64,000 nucleotides of DNA from Enterobacter ludwigii (GTDB lineage Bacteria; Pseudomonadota; Gammaproteobacteria; Enterobacterales; Enterobacteriaceae), in contig CP083824.1 in the NCBI GenBank assembly GCA_023023105.1, positions 3,844,001 through 3,908,000 on the forward strand, in the 5' to 3' direction. Each line of letters starts with the position of its first letter. Position 1 is the first letter of the stretch. The notes below the pieces were generated by a model. That model was not told the origin of the DNA and did no database searches. It worked only from the letters and a program-made list of their open reading frames with translations. Positions 39,087 to 47,770 of this stretch are shown here, piece by piece. The translations under genes were made by a program, and so were the position numbers.

Positions 39087-40604
39087 CTACTCCTTCACCT
39101 GTCGAACGGTGTCGATCACGCTGCCATCACGGTAGCGGATCACCCCGACGATCTTGTCGGTAAATTCAATCGGTTTGGGCACGCCCGTCAGGGAAATCGC
39201 CCGTTCGTAAAGCGCGTTGATATCCACAACCTTCAGCCCGGCGTCCAGCAGCCGCTCGCGGATCTCCGGGCGCGCCGGGTTGACCGCAATGCCGTGATCG
39301 GTAACCAGCACGTCGATGCTTTCGCCCGGCGTGAGGCGCGTGGTGACTCGCTTCACGACCGTCGGAATGCGGCTGCGCAGCAGTGGCGCGACCACAATGG
39401 TCAGGTTCGCTGCGGCGGCCACGTCGCAGTGCCCGCCGGAGGCGCCGCGCATCACGCCGTCGGAACCGGTGATAACGTTGACGTTGAAATCAACGTCGAT
39501 CTCCAGCGCACTGAGGATCACCACGTCGAGCTGGTCGCAGCTTGCCGCCTTACTGCCCGGGTTGGCATAAACGTTGGTGGAGATCTCCACGTGGTTCGGG
39601 TTGCGCGCCAGCGATGCTGCTGCCTGGCCGTCAAAGCACTGGGTGTCCAGCAGCTTTTCGATCAGCCCTTTTTCGTGCAGATCCACCAGGCTACCGGTGA
39701 TGCCGCCGAGCGCAAAACGTGCCTTCACGCCGCTGCGCTCCATCTTCTCTTCCATAAAGCGCGTACAGGCGGTGGCCGCCGCGCCGGAGCCGGTCTGCAT
39801 CGAGAAGCCTGGTTTGAAGTAGCCGGAGTGCTCAATCACATCGGCCGCATAACGGGCAATCATCAGCTCGCGCGGATTGCTGGTGACGCGCGCCGCGCCG
39901 ACGCTAATTTTCGCCGGATCGCCCACGCTCTCGACCTGCACAATGTAGTCCACCTGGTCCTGCACCAGACTGGCGGGCATATTGGGGAACGGCACTAGCT
40001 CTTCGGTCAGCAGTACTACCTTGCTGGCAAAGTGCGCGTCCACCATGGCGTAGCCAAGCGAGCCGCAGCTCGATTTGCCGTGCGTGCCGTTGGCATTGCC
40101 GAACTCATCGCTGCATGGCACGCCAAGAAACGCCACGTCGATGTTCAGCTCGCCGTCCTGCAACAGCTTCACGCGCCCACCGTGGGAGTGAATTTGCACC
40201 GGCTCGTCCATCAGGCCGTGAGAGATGGCATCCGCCAGCTTGCCGCGCATTCCGGAAGTATAAATTCGGGTGATCACGCCGCGTTCAATATGTTCAATCA
40301 ACGCATCGTTGCAGGTCATCAGTGAGCTGGAGGCCAGGGTCAGGTTTTTGAAACCCATCTTCGCCAACAGTGCCACGACGTTATTGATCACCCGGTCGCC
40401 TTCGCGAAACGCATGGTGAAACGAAATGGTCATCCCGTCCTGCAAGCCGCTACGTAACACGGCCTCTTCAACAGAAGCACACAGTTTACGGGTATGTTTT
40501 TCTTCTGGATTGTTCAGCCACGGCGTCGCGCTGTGGGCGGTATCAAAGGGTTTTAAGTCCCGCAGATGGGGAAAATTCACATGGAGCAGTTCTGTCTGAT
40601 TCAT
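39087..40604 (-). CDS. citF: Citrate lyase alpha subunit
   Basis: 505 residues. Acetyl-ACP:citrate CoA-transferase subunit of citrate lyase. Visible blocks are ISFHHAFREGDRVIN, ITRIYTSGMRGKLAD, QIHSHGGRVKLL, GTHGKSSCGSLGYAMVDA, QTGSGAAATACTRFM and TGSDGVMRGASGGHCD. The open frame continues 48 codons upstream, but MNQTELLHVNFPHLRDLKPF at 40604 with a GATGAG ribosome site is the expected start, 10 nt after citE. Confidence 0.96.
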   Translation of the reverse strand: MNQTELLHVNFPHLRDLKPFDTAHSATPWLNNPEEKHTRKLCASVEEAVLRSGLQDGMTISFHHAFREGDRVINNVVALLAKMGFKNLTLASSSLMTCNDALIEHIERGVITRIYTSGMRGKLADAISHGLMDEPVQIHSHGGRVKLLQDGELNIDVAFLGVPCSDEFGNANGTHGKSSCGSLGYAMVDAHFASKVVLLTEELVPFPNMPASLVQDQVDYIVQVESVGDPAKISVGAARVTSNPRELMIARYAADVIEHSGYFKPGFSMQTGSGAAATACTRFMEEKMERSGVKARFALGGITGSLVDLHEKGLIEKLLDTQCFDGQAAASLARNPNHVEISTNVYANPGSKAASCDQLDVVILSALEIDVDFNVNVITGSDGVMRGASGGHCDVAAAANLTIVVAPLLRSRIPTVVKRVTTRLTPGESIDVLVTDHGIAVNPARPEIRERLLDAGLKVVDINALYERAISLTGVPKPIEFTDKIVGVIRYRDGSVIDTVRQVKE

Positions 40605-40614
40605 TATCTCATCC

Positions 40615-41490
40615 TTAACGACGCACGCCGGAAGCCGCCGCGCGTTCCAGCACCACCTGCGCGTGGTTAATAATCGGTGCATCCACCATTTTGCCATTGA
40701 GCGACACCACGCCCAGCCCGTTGCGCTCGCCCTCTTCTGCCGCTTCAATCACCCTTTTGGCGTGATCCACCTCTTCCTGCGTCGGGGCGTAGGCGTTATG
40801 CAACAGGTCGATCTGGCGCGGGTTAATCAGCGATTTGCCGTTAAAGCCCATCTTGCGGATCAGATCGACCTCGCGCAGGAACCCGGCCTCGTCGTTAACG
40901 TCTGACCACACCACGTCGAAGGCGTCGATGCCTGCCGCACGAGCGGCGTGCAGCACGGCACAGCGGGCGTAGAACAGCTCGGTGCCGTCGCCGCGCTCGG
41001 TCTGCATATCCATCACGTAGTCAAAGGCGGCCAGCGCGATACCGATCAAGCGCGGAGAGCTGCGGGCAATTGCCACGGCGTTAATCACACCAATGGCTGA
41101 CTCTATGGCCGCCATCACACGGGTAGAACCGACCTCGCGCCCGCATTCTTGCTCAATGCGCTCCAGGTGGCCTTCCAGTTCGTAGATGTCATCCGGAGTA
41201 TCGGTTTTCGGCAGACGGATCACGTCCACGCCAGCCCGCACGGCGGCTTCCAGATCCAGCAAGCCAAACGGCGTGCTCAGCGGGTTAATGCGCACCACGG
41301 TTTCGATATCCTGGTACATCGGGTGCTGCAACGCGTGGAACACCAGCATGCGGGCGGTGTCTTTCTCGCGCAGAGCGACGGCGTCTTCAAGGTCAAACAT
41401 GATGGAGTCAGGACGGTAGATAAACGCGGTTGAGAGCATGGCGGCGTTAGCACCAGGCAGGAACAGCATGCTGCGACGGAGTTTGCTCAT
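40615..41490 (-). CDS. citE: Citrate lyase beta subunit
   Basis: 291 residues, HpcH/HpaI aldolase/citrate lyase fold. Cleaves citryl-ACP to oxaloacetate and acetyl-ACP. N-terminal [15 protein letters not shown], acidic Mg site [21 protein letters not shown], the catalytic region [15 protein letters not shown] and [13 protein letters not shown]. Overlaps citD by 4 nt (ATGA). Confidence 0.97.
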   Translation of the reverse strand: MSKLRRSMLFLPGANAAMLSTAFIYRPDSIMFDLEDAVALREKDTARMLVFHALQHPMYQDIETVVRINPLSTPFGLLDLEAAVRAGVDVIRLPKTDTPDDIYELEGHLERIEQECGREVGSTRVMAAIESAIGVINAVAIARSSPRLIGIALAAFDYVMDMQTERGDGTELFYARCAVLHAARAAGIDAFDVVWSDVNDEAGFLREVDLIRKMGFNGKSLINPRQIDLLHNAYAPTQEEVDHAKRVIEAAEEGERNGLGVVSLNGKMVDAPIINHAQVVLERAAASGVRR

Positions 41491-41780
41491 TTCAGCGCCC
41501 CCCAGTTGATAGCCTGTTCATCCGCAGCACGCAGGAGTGCGCTCTGCAGGCGGGCGCGGATCACGCAGTCCAGCGCCCCTTTATCTTCAATAATGATTAA
41601 TCCCTGGTGCACGTTCATAGCGCGCAATGTGTCGTTGACCACCTGGCGGATCTGCTCGCCAAACTGCTTAATAACTTCACTGTGGATGACAACCTCCAGC
41701 TCGCCGTGAGCGGGAGCGATTTTCACCATCAGGTCGCTGGACTCCTGCGTTCCGGCCAGCGCCTCCCTAACAATTTTCAT
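41487..41780 (-). CDS. citD: Citrate lyase acyl carrier protein (gamma subunit)
   Basis: 97 residues. Carries the dephospho-CoA-type prosthetic group on Ser14 in [11 protein letters not shown], the same position as in Klebsiella CitD. Also [18 protein letters not shown] and [14 protein letters not shown]. The ATG at 41780 is the family start; the long upstream open frame lies inside citC in another frame. It follows citC by 16 nt and overlaps citE by 4 nt. Confidence 0.96.
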   Translation of the reverse strand: MKIVREALAGTQESSDLMVKIAPAHGELEVVIHSEVIKQFGEQIRQVVNDTLRAMNVHQGLIIIEDKGALDCVIRARLQSALLRAADEQAINWGALK

Positions 41781-41796
41781 GATAAATTCCTGGTAA

Positions 41797-42819
41797 TTAA
41801 GCGACTTCCGCACTCGCACGGTAATGCGTTTCGAGATGCGCGAAGGTGGAGTCCGGGACAATCTCCCGGATCCGGGAAAACTGCTGTGTCTTGAGTAAGC
41901 GGCGTACTTCTGACGCCGAAATAGCGTTACCGGTGGCCTTGATGCGCGGCATCTCCACCACCTCGATATGCGTGGCCAGCAGGTCGTGCAGCGTCTGGTT
42001 GTACTGACGGGTGATATCGCAAAATGGCTCCGAGCCAATAAAGCGATGGGTAATCCCCAGCGCCGGGGCGATGAAGTCCCGGAAGATCAGCACGTCGATT
42101 TCGCTCCACGCCTGCTGCACTTTGCCGGTCTCCTTCAGGAAATAGGCCGGAAATGTGGCGCGGGAGATGATGTACTGCGAGCCTTCATGCACCACCACGT
42201 TCGGCAGATGCGCCACGCCCGCCCGCACCATCTCGATGCGTGCGCTGAAGGGGAAGAACGAGGCGTCTTCGCGCACCACGAACAGATGCAGGGCGTCACA
42301 CTGCGCTGCCGCCTGCTCCACCAGATGACGATGGCCGAGAGTGAACGGATTGGCGTTCATCACTATCGCGCCAATCTTCTCCCCGCACTTGCGCTTCGCG
42401 CGCAGAGATCGGCAGTAGCGCTCAATCCCCTGCGGGGTGTTCTCCATCAGTACGGCGTTGTTGCCGCTCTGCGCAATCGGCCAGAAGCCGCTGCGGGCAA
42501 AGCGCTCCCTGTTGCACGGGCGGGTGCAGAGGAAGAGGTGAAAATGGCCGCGCTCCAGCGCCGCATTTTGCACCTCTGCCAGCAGGCGCGCGCTGAGGTT
42601 CTCCCCACGAAGCTGCTCGTTTACGGCCACACACTTGATGACGTTTGCGGCGAGTCCGACACAACCCACTAACTGCGTGCCGGACCAGGCTTCGACAAAC
42701 AGCTCAATGTCGTTGTCCAGGCCAAGGCCGCTGTCTGCCAGCAGGTAACGGATCTGGCTTAAGCGTTCCGGGTGTTTCGCCACGAGGGTGTGGCGAAAAT
42801 CAATGGGTTGCGATTGCAT
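41797..42819 (-). CDS. citC: [Citrate (pro-3S)-lyase] ligase
   Basis: 340 residues. Acetylates the prosthetic group on CitD to activate citrate lyase, using acetate and ATP. N-terminal GNAT-like region (GCVGLAANVIKCVAV) and a nucleotidyltransferase domain with the (H/T)xGH motif in NANPFTLGHRHLVEQAA. Lies 13 nt downstream of the FAH gene, and citD follows after 16 nt. Confidence 0.95.
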   Translation of the reverse strand: MQSQPIDFRHTLVAKHPERLSQIRYLLADSGLGLDNDIELFVEAWSGTQLVGCVGLAANVIKCVAVNEQLRGENLSARLLAEVQNAALERGHFHLFLCTRPCNRERFARSGFWPIAQSGNNAVLMENTPQGIERYCRSLRAKRKCGEKIGAIVMNANPFTLGHRHLVEQAAAQCDALHLFVVREDASFFPFSARIEMVRAGVAHLPNVVVHEGSQYIISRATFPAYFLKETGKVQQAWSEIDVLIFRDFIAPALGITHRFIGSEPFCDITRQYNQTLHDLLATHIEVVEMPRIKATGNAISASEVRRLLKTQQFSRIREIVPDSTFAHLETHYRASAEVA

Positions 42820-42832
42820 ACTGCCGCCTTAC

Positions 42833-43696
42833 TTAGTGTGCTACCGCAAGCCCGGTGGCTGGCGCTTCCATGATCACATTGCTCAGATGACCGATATGCT
42901 CGATCTCCACCTCAATGCGATCGCCCTCTTTCATAAACAGCGGCGGGTTGCGTTTTTTACCCACACCGCCAGGGGAGCCGGTGATGATCACATCGCCTGG
43001 GCTGAGGCGGGTAAAGGTGCTGATGTACTCGATCAGCTCCGCGACCTTGTGGATCATGCTGCTGGTATTGTCCTCCTGCACCATACGGCCGTTCAGCCAG
43101 GTGCGGATCGCCAGCTGATGCGGGTCCGGGATCTCATCGGCCGTCGCCATCCATGGGCCAAACGCTCCGGTCTGACGCCAGTTTTTCCCGGCGGTGAACC
43201 AGGTGTGCTGCCAGTCGCGGGCGGAACCGTCCATGTAGCAGCTGTAACCTGCAACGTGGCGCAGCGCGTCGTCACGGCTGATGTTCTCCCCGCCTTTGCC
43301 GATGATCACCGCCAGCTCGCCTTCATAGTCAAATTCGCTGGAATGGCGCGGTTTCAGTACCGGCTCGTTGTGGCCGGTCTGGGAATCCGGGAAGCGTACA
43401 AACAGCGTCGGGGCCGGGTTATGCTGGTCAAACTCCTTGCGCTTATCGGCGTAGTTCATGCCCACGCAGAGGATTTTTTCCGGTTGCTCAATTACCGGTA
43501 AGAAGGTGATGGCATTCAGAGGTACATCCACGGCATCGTTCAGATAACGGGTGGCCTGCGCCAGCCCGTTGCCCTGCAACAGCGCTTTAAGGTCGCTGTA
43601 GCGGTCGCCCAGACGGCGACCTAAATCAATTACACCTTCGGCCTGCACGATGCCGTAGCTGCGTTTTCCCTGGAATAAAAAGCTTGCGAGTTTCAT
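42833..43696 (-). CDS. FAH-family protein, probable oxaloacetate decarboxylase/tautomerase
   Basis: 287 residues of the fumarylacetoacetate hydrolase fold. Metal ligands are visible as Glu125 and Glu127 (FDYEGELAVIIG) and Asp156 (YMDGSARDW). Also ILCVGMNYADKRKEF and the late GSPGGVG where the family usually has GTPAGVG. Encoded between the citrate carrier and citC, with 17- and 13-nt gaps, so part of the citrate operon. Some FAH proteins (FAHD1, for example) decarboxylate or tautomerise oxaloacetate, the product of citrate lyase. Klebsiella's classical cluster uses the Na+ pump OadGAB here and no oad genes are present. Specificity is inferred from context; other FAH reactions are possible. 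Confidence 0.8.
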   Translation of the reverse strand: MKLASFLFQGKRSYGIVQAEGVIDLGRRLGDRYSDLKALLQGNGLAQATRYLNDAVDVPLNAITFLPVIEQPEKILCVGMNYADKRKEFDQHNPAPTLFVRFPDSQTGHNEPVLKPRHSSEFDYEGELAVIIGKGGENISRDDALRHVAGYSCYMDGSARDWQHTWFTAGKNWRQTGAFGPWMATADEIPDPHQLAIRTWLNGRMVQEDNTSSMIHKVAELIEYISTFTRLSPGDVIITGSPGGVGKKRNPPLFMKEGDRIEVEIEHIGHLSNVIMEAPATGLAVAH

Positions 43697-43713
43697 TGTT
43701 CTTTCCTGAAAAC

Positions 43714-45075
43714 TTAAACGAGGAAGTTGCCCAGAATCAGCAGTGAGATAGAGACGTTAATCGCGCCGCCGATACGGGTTGCAATCTGGGCGAATGGCAT
43801 CAGGCTCATACGGTTGCCTGCGGTCAGGATCGCCACGTCGCCGGTACCGCCCTGGCCGCTCTGGCAGCAGGAGACGATGGCGACATCAATCGGATGCATA
43901 CCAATCTTTTTACCGACGAAGAAACCGGTCGCCACCAGTGCAGAAACAGTGCTGACGATGACTAACAGGTTGCTCACTGTGAACGCGGCCACCAGCTCAT
44001 GCCACGGGGTGATCGCCACGCCAACGGCGAAGAGAATCGGGTAAGTCACTGAGGTCTGGAAGAATTTGTAGACCACCTGAGAACCTTCCAGCAGACGCGG
44101 GGAAGCACCGTTGCACAGCTTCACCAGTACCGCCATAAACAGCATGCCAACCGGTGCGGGCAGACCAATCAGTTTGTGACCGAGCATCCCCAGCATGTAG
44201 AGCAGTACCGCCAGCAGCGCGCCAGAAGCAATCGTGGTGACATCCGCTTTACCGGAGAAGGCAGGTTGAGAGACGGAGGTATCCGCATTGGCGCGGTTTG
44301 GCATCAGTTGGCCTTCACCGGTCAGGTGTGGGTAGCGTTTACCCAGTTGGTTAAGGCAGCCGGAGATAATGATCGCCGTCAGACCACCGAGCATCACCAT
44401 CGGCAACACGCGACCGAGCGCCACGCCCTGGTCCATATGCAACAGGGTGGCATAACCGATAGAGAGCGGGATCGCCCCTTCCCCAACGCCGCCCGCCATA
44501 ATCGGTAGAATGATAAAGAAGAAGATCTGGAATGGCTCAAGACCCAGCGCCAGACCGACCCCCATTCCCACCAGCATGCCGACGATTTCGCCGCACAGCA
44601 TCGGGAAGAAGATGCGCAGGAAGCCCTGAATCAGTACCGTGCGGTTCATACTCATGATGCTGCCGACAATGATGCAGCAGATGTAGAGATAGAGAATGTT
44701 GGTAGATTTGTAGAACTTGGTCGTGGACTCGACCACCACATCCGGCAGCAGGCCGTAATAGACCAGCGCGGAAGGGATAAAGGTGGCGCAAATCGCCGCC
44801 GCGCCCAGCTTGCCGACAATCGGCAGGCGTTTGCCAAACTCGCCGCAGGCAAAGCCAAAGAAAGCCAGCGTCGCCACCATTACCACGATATCACTCGGCA
44901 GTTTCCCGCCCAGACAATCAATCGCAATCAGCGCACCCGCCAGAACGAACAGCGGCAGAGGAATAATCCCCACTTTCCAGGTATCCATAATATGCCACCA
45001 GCGCTCTTTGAGCGAAGGTCGCTGAATTTCAATCGGGTCGTGGGTAACAGAGAAAGAATCGTCAGTTGTGCTCAT
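43714..45075 (-). CDS. 2-hydroxycarboxylate (citrate) transporter, CitW/CitS type
   Basis: 453 residues, 2HCT family. About 11 hydrophobic segments with the two family reentrant loops containing GGxG motifs: PIMAGGVGEGAIPLSIG in the first half and SCCQSGQGGTGDVAILTAG in the second. The substrate-binding Arg region RMSLMPFAQIATRIGGA is also present. Family members carry citrate or malate with Na+ or H+, or exchange citrate for acetate (Klebsiella CitW). First gene of the cit operon and divergent from the sensor kinase. I infer citrate as substrate; symport versus citrate/acetate exchange cannot be told from the sequence. Confidence 0.9.
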   Translation of the reverse strand: MSTTDDSFSVTHDPIEIQRPSLKERWWHIMDTWKVGIIPLPLFVLAGALIAIDCLGGKLPSDIVVMVATLAFFGFACGEFGKRLPIVGKLGAAAICATFIPSALVYYGLLPDVVVESTTKFYKSTNILYLYICCIIVGSIMSMNRTVLIQGFLRIFFPMLCGEIVGMLVGMGVGLALGLEPFQIFFFIILPIMAGGVGEGAIPLSIGYATLLHMDQGVALGRVLPMVMLGGLTAIIISGCLNQLGKRYPHLTGEGQLMPNRANADTSVSQPAFSGKADVTTIASGALLAVLLYMLGMLGHKLIGLPAPVGMLFMAVLVKLCNGASPRLLEGSQVVYKFFQTSVTYPILFAVGVAITPWHELVAAFTVSNLLVIVSTVSALVATGFFVGKKIGMHPIDVAIVSCCQSGQGGTGDVAILTAGNRMSLMPFAQIATRIGGAINVSISLLILGNFLV

Positions 45076-45378
45076 AATAAGCCCCTTAGTTATTTTGTGT
45101 ATTCAGCTTAGAGTCACAAAGGCTTACTTTATGTGAGGGATGGCATATTAAAAGCGAAGTTTTAATGGCAGCTATGGTTTTAATGGTTTCTTTTATTTAA
45201 TGTGATTTACACCTTATTTATTATCGTGGTTTTTATGGTTTCTTTTCCGATTTGAACAAACAAATAACATTTTTTTGCGCGCTCTAAAGCGCATAAGTCT
45301 TCCGGATAAATCTTTTATAGCCCCTGCTGTGCAAGGGATCACAAGTTTTCGGCAAAGCGGTCATCCACTCGAGAAAAG
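45076..45378. promoter_or_regulatory. Divergent control region of the citrate operon and its two-component system
   Basis: 303 bp, AT-rich, no gene. Two 21-bp direct repeats, ATGGTTTTAATGGTTTC... (45174-45194) and GTGGTTTTTATGGTTTC... (45226-45246), identical at 19 of 21 positions and 52 bp apart (about five helical turns), are candidate binding sites of the CitB-type regulator. TGTGC-N6-TCACA (45328-45343) is a near-consensus CRP site beside the kinase gene. Found by eye. Confidence 0.6.
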
Positions 45379-47046
45379 ATGATATATTGGCTTTCTTTGT
45401 TGCTACCTCGCGTGATAGTTATGAAAGTATCTTTCCAGATCAAGCTGTTTATTTCGCTGGTTGCCTTTTTCTCAGTACTTTTTGCGTTACTGGGCGGATA
45501 TTATTATGTCGACGTCGGTAAACAGCTTTATCAGGAAATGAGTGCGCGAGCCAAAATACAGGCAGAAGAAATTGCGATTATTCCTACATTACGTGATGAA
45601 GTTGAACAAAAAGATATCAAAAGCATTCACGACTTTATGCAGAAAATAGCTTCACACAGTGACGCCAGCTTTATTGTGATTGGAGATAATAAGGGACAGC
45701 ACCTTTTTCATTCCGTTTTTGCTGACAGAGTTGGTACTACGCTGGTTGGCGGAGACAACGAAGCCGTTTTGCAGGGAAAAAGTACCACCACCATCCGTAA
45801 AGGAGGGTTGGGCATTTCGTTACGCAGTAAAGCCCCCATTTTCAACGATGCCGGGCAGGTAGTGGGCATTGTTTCGGTAGGCTATCTCACCAGCTACCTT
45901 GAGACCGTTACCGTCAGTAAAGTCGTCAATATCCTGATTGCCGCCGTGCTGTTGCTGATAGCCCTCTTCATCTTCTCCTGGTTCTTTACCCGCAGCATTA
46001 AGAAGCAGATTTTCTCCCTCGAACCGCGAGAGATCGGCCTGCTGGTGCGCCAGCAAAAGGCGATGATGGAGTCTATTTATGAAGGGGTGATTGCCATTGA
46101 CGATCGGCGGCGCATTGAAGTGATCAACCAGGCAGCGCGCAAACTGCTGGGTCTGAGCCAGCCGGCCCGCGAGCTGCGCGGACAGCTGATAAGCCAGGTG
46201 ATCGATCCGGTCCCGTTCTTCGACACCCAGACGATGCTGGCGAAAGATACCCACGACGAGATTTGCCGTTTTAACGATCTCACGGTGATTGCCAGCCGGG
46301 TGCACATCATGCTTGAGGGGTCGCTGCAGGGTTGGGTGATCACGTTCCGCGATCGCAATGAAATAGACTCGCTTAGCGCCCAGCTCAGCCAGGTAAAACG
46401 CTATGTAGATAACCTGCGCATTATGCGCCACGAGCAGTTAAACCGGATGACGACCTTGTCCGGCCTGCTGCATATGGGACGCTATGAAGAGGCGATTGGC
46501 TACATTCAGGCGCAGTCTGAACACGCCCAGGAGTTGCTGGACTTTATCTCCTCTCGCTTCAGCTCTCCAACTCTGTGCGGTCTGCTGCTGGGGAAAGCCG
46601 CCCGCGCGCGGGAGAAAGGTGTCGAACTGAGTTTCGACCCGGCCTGTCGACTGGACAGACAGTTCCTGCCCCTTGGGGAGCAAGAGCTGATTTCAATTAT
46701 TGGTAACCTGCTGGATAACGCCATTGAAGCGACGCAGCGGTCGCCACTGCCCCACGCGCCGGTGGAGGTACTGATTAAGCTCAGCGAACAGGAGCTGATT
46801 ATTGAAGTGGCGGACCAGGGCGTGGGCATTCAACCGGAGATCCGTGACAGGATATTTGAACGCGGTATCACCACCAAAACGCGCGGCGATCATGGGATTG
46901 GCCTGTATCTGATCGAAAGCTATGTTACGCAGGCTGGCGGCGCGATAGAAGTTGCCGATAATACCCCGCGCGGCGCCATTTTCTCCTTGTTTATCCCGGC
47001 CACGGGAACCGCCCGGCAACTGGAAAACACCGACTATGCGACATGA
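45379..47046 (+). CDS. CitA/DpiB-type sensor histidine kinase
   Basis: 555 residues. TM1, a periplasmic PAS/CACHE sensor domain (about residues 40-180, ending APIFNDAGQVVGIVSVGYL), TM2 (about 190-210), a cytoplasmic PAS domain (EGVIAIDDRRRIEVINQAAR) and a kinase domain: phospho-accepting His351 in RHEQLNRM, N-box with NLLDNAIEA at about 447, G-boxes DQGVGI and GDHGIGLYL. CitA/DcuS family, expected to sense citrate. In Klebsiella the corresponding second citrate cluster has CitY/CitZ. GAGAAAAG precedes the ATG at 45379; an ATG at 45421 is the alternative start. Overlaps the regulator by 11 nt. Confidence 0.92.
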   Translation: MIYWLSLLLPRVIVMKVSFQIKLFISLVAFFSVLFALLGGYYYVDVGKQLYQEMSARAKIQAEEIAIIPTLRDEVEQKDIKSIHDFMQKIASHSDASFIVIGDNKGQHLFHSVFADRVGTTLVGGDNEAVLQGKSTTTIRKGGLGISLRSKAPIFNDAGQVVGIVSVGYLTSYLETVTVSKVVNILIAAVLLLIALFIFSWFFTRSIKKQIFSLEPREIGLLVRQQKAMMESIYEGVIAIDDRRRIEVINQAARKLLGLSQPARELRGQLISQVIDPVPFFDTQTMLAKDTHDEICRFNDLTVIASRVHIMLEGSLQGWVITFRDRNEIDSLSAQLSQVKRYVDNLRIMRHEQLNRMTTLSGLLHMGRYEEAIGYIQAQSEHAQELLDFISSRFSSPTLCGLLLGKAARAREKGVELSFDPACRLDRQFLPLGEQELISIIGNLLDNAIEATQRSPLPHAPVEVLIKLSEQELIIEVADQGVGIQPEIRDRIFERGITTKTRGDHGIGLYLIESYVTQAGGAIEVADNTPRGAIFSLFIPATGTARQLENTDYAT

Positions 47047-47728
47047 ACTTATCGACGTACTGATTGTGGAAGACGAGAACGAGCTGGCGCAGCTGCACGC
47101 GGAGCTGATAGGCAAGCATCCGCGTCTGAGGCTGGTGGGCATTGCCTCGTCGCTGGCTGCAGCCCAGGCAGAGCTTGAAAGCAAACAGCCGCAGCTCGTG
47201 CTGCTGGATAACTATCTGCCTGATGGCAAAGGTATCTCGCTTATCAATAACCCCATGCTCGCCCGTGCCAACTGCTCGGTGATTTTCATCACCGCCGCCA
47301 GCGATATGGACACCTGCAGCCAGGCGATTCGTAATGGCGCGTTCGACTACATCCTCAAACCCGTCTCCTGGAAGCGGCTCAGCCAGTCGCTGGAGCGGTT
47401 TGTCCAATTCGCCGAGCAACAGCGCGTCTGGAAGATTGTCGACCAGCAAAACGTGGATTCGCTGTATCAGCTACAGGCGAAAAACTACCGCCAGGACAAC
47501 GGCAGCAAAGGCATTGAGGAAAATACGCTGGCGCGGGTGCAGGCGCTGTTTAACGATCAGGCCACACACTGTTTTTCAGTCGATGAGGTGGTACAGGAAA
47601 CCGGGTTAAGTAAAACTACTACCCGGCGCTATCTGGAGCACTGTGTGGAAGCGGGGTTTCTGACGGTGGAGATGCTGTACGGCAAGATTGGGCATCCGAG
47701 GAGGATGTACAGGCGTAGTGCGGTTTGA
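47036..47728 (+). CDS. CitB/DpiA-type response regulator
   Basis: 230 residues. Receiver domain with acidic pocket VEDE (residues 11-14), phospho-acceptor Asp58 (LLDNYLPDG) and Lys108 (YILKPV), then a C-terminal helix-turn-helix of the CitB type (DEVVQETGLSKTTTRRYLEHC). Partner of the upstream kinase; expected to activate the divergent citrate operon. I chose ATG at 47036, which overlaps the kinase stop by 11 nt; the long upstream open frame lies within the kinase gene. Confidence 0.92.
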   Translation: MRHELIDVLIVEDENELAQLHAELIGKHPRLRLVGIASSLAAAQAELESKQPQLVLLDNYLPDGKGISLINNPMLARANCSVIFITAASDMDTCSQAIRNGAFDYILKPVSWKRLSQSLERFVQFAEQQRVWKIVDQQNVDSLYQLQAKNYRQDNGSKGIEENTLARVQALFNDQATHCFSVDEVVQETGLSKTTTRRYLEHCVEAGFLTVEMLYGKIGHPRRMYRRSAV

Positions 47729-47736
47729 TGAAATGT

Positions 47737-47759
47737 GCCCTCTCCCACAGGGAGAGGGC
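47737..47759. terminator. Palindromic repeat / terminator between citB-like gene and speC
   Basis: GCCCTCTCCC-ACA-GGGAGAGGGC, a perfect 10-bp stem with ACA loop, between the convergent regulator gene (+) and speC (-). Same core as the repeat at 31737-31757. No strong U-run follows. Confidence 0.75.
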
Positions 47760-47770
47760 AACAGCCTGCA

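Noticed and set aside
40605..40748. N-terminal extension of CitF (48 codons)
   Set aside because: It overlaps the citE coding end in another frame and is rich in Arg and Trp. The ATG at 40604 has a ribosome site and matches the family start.
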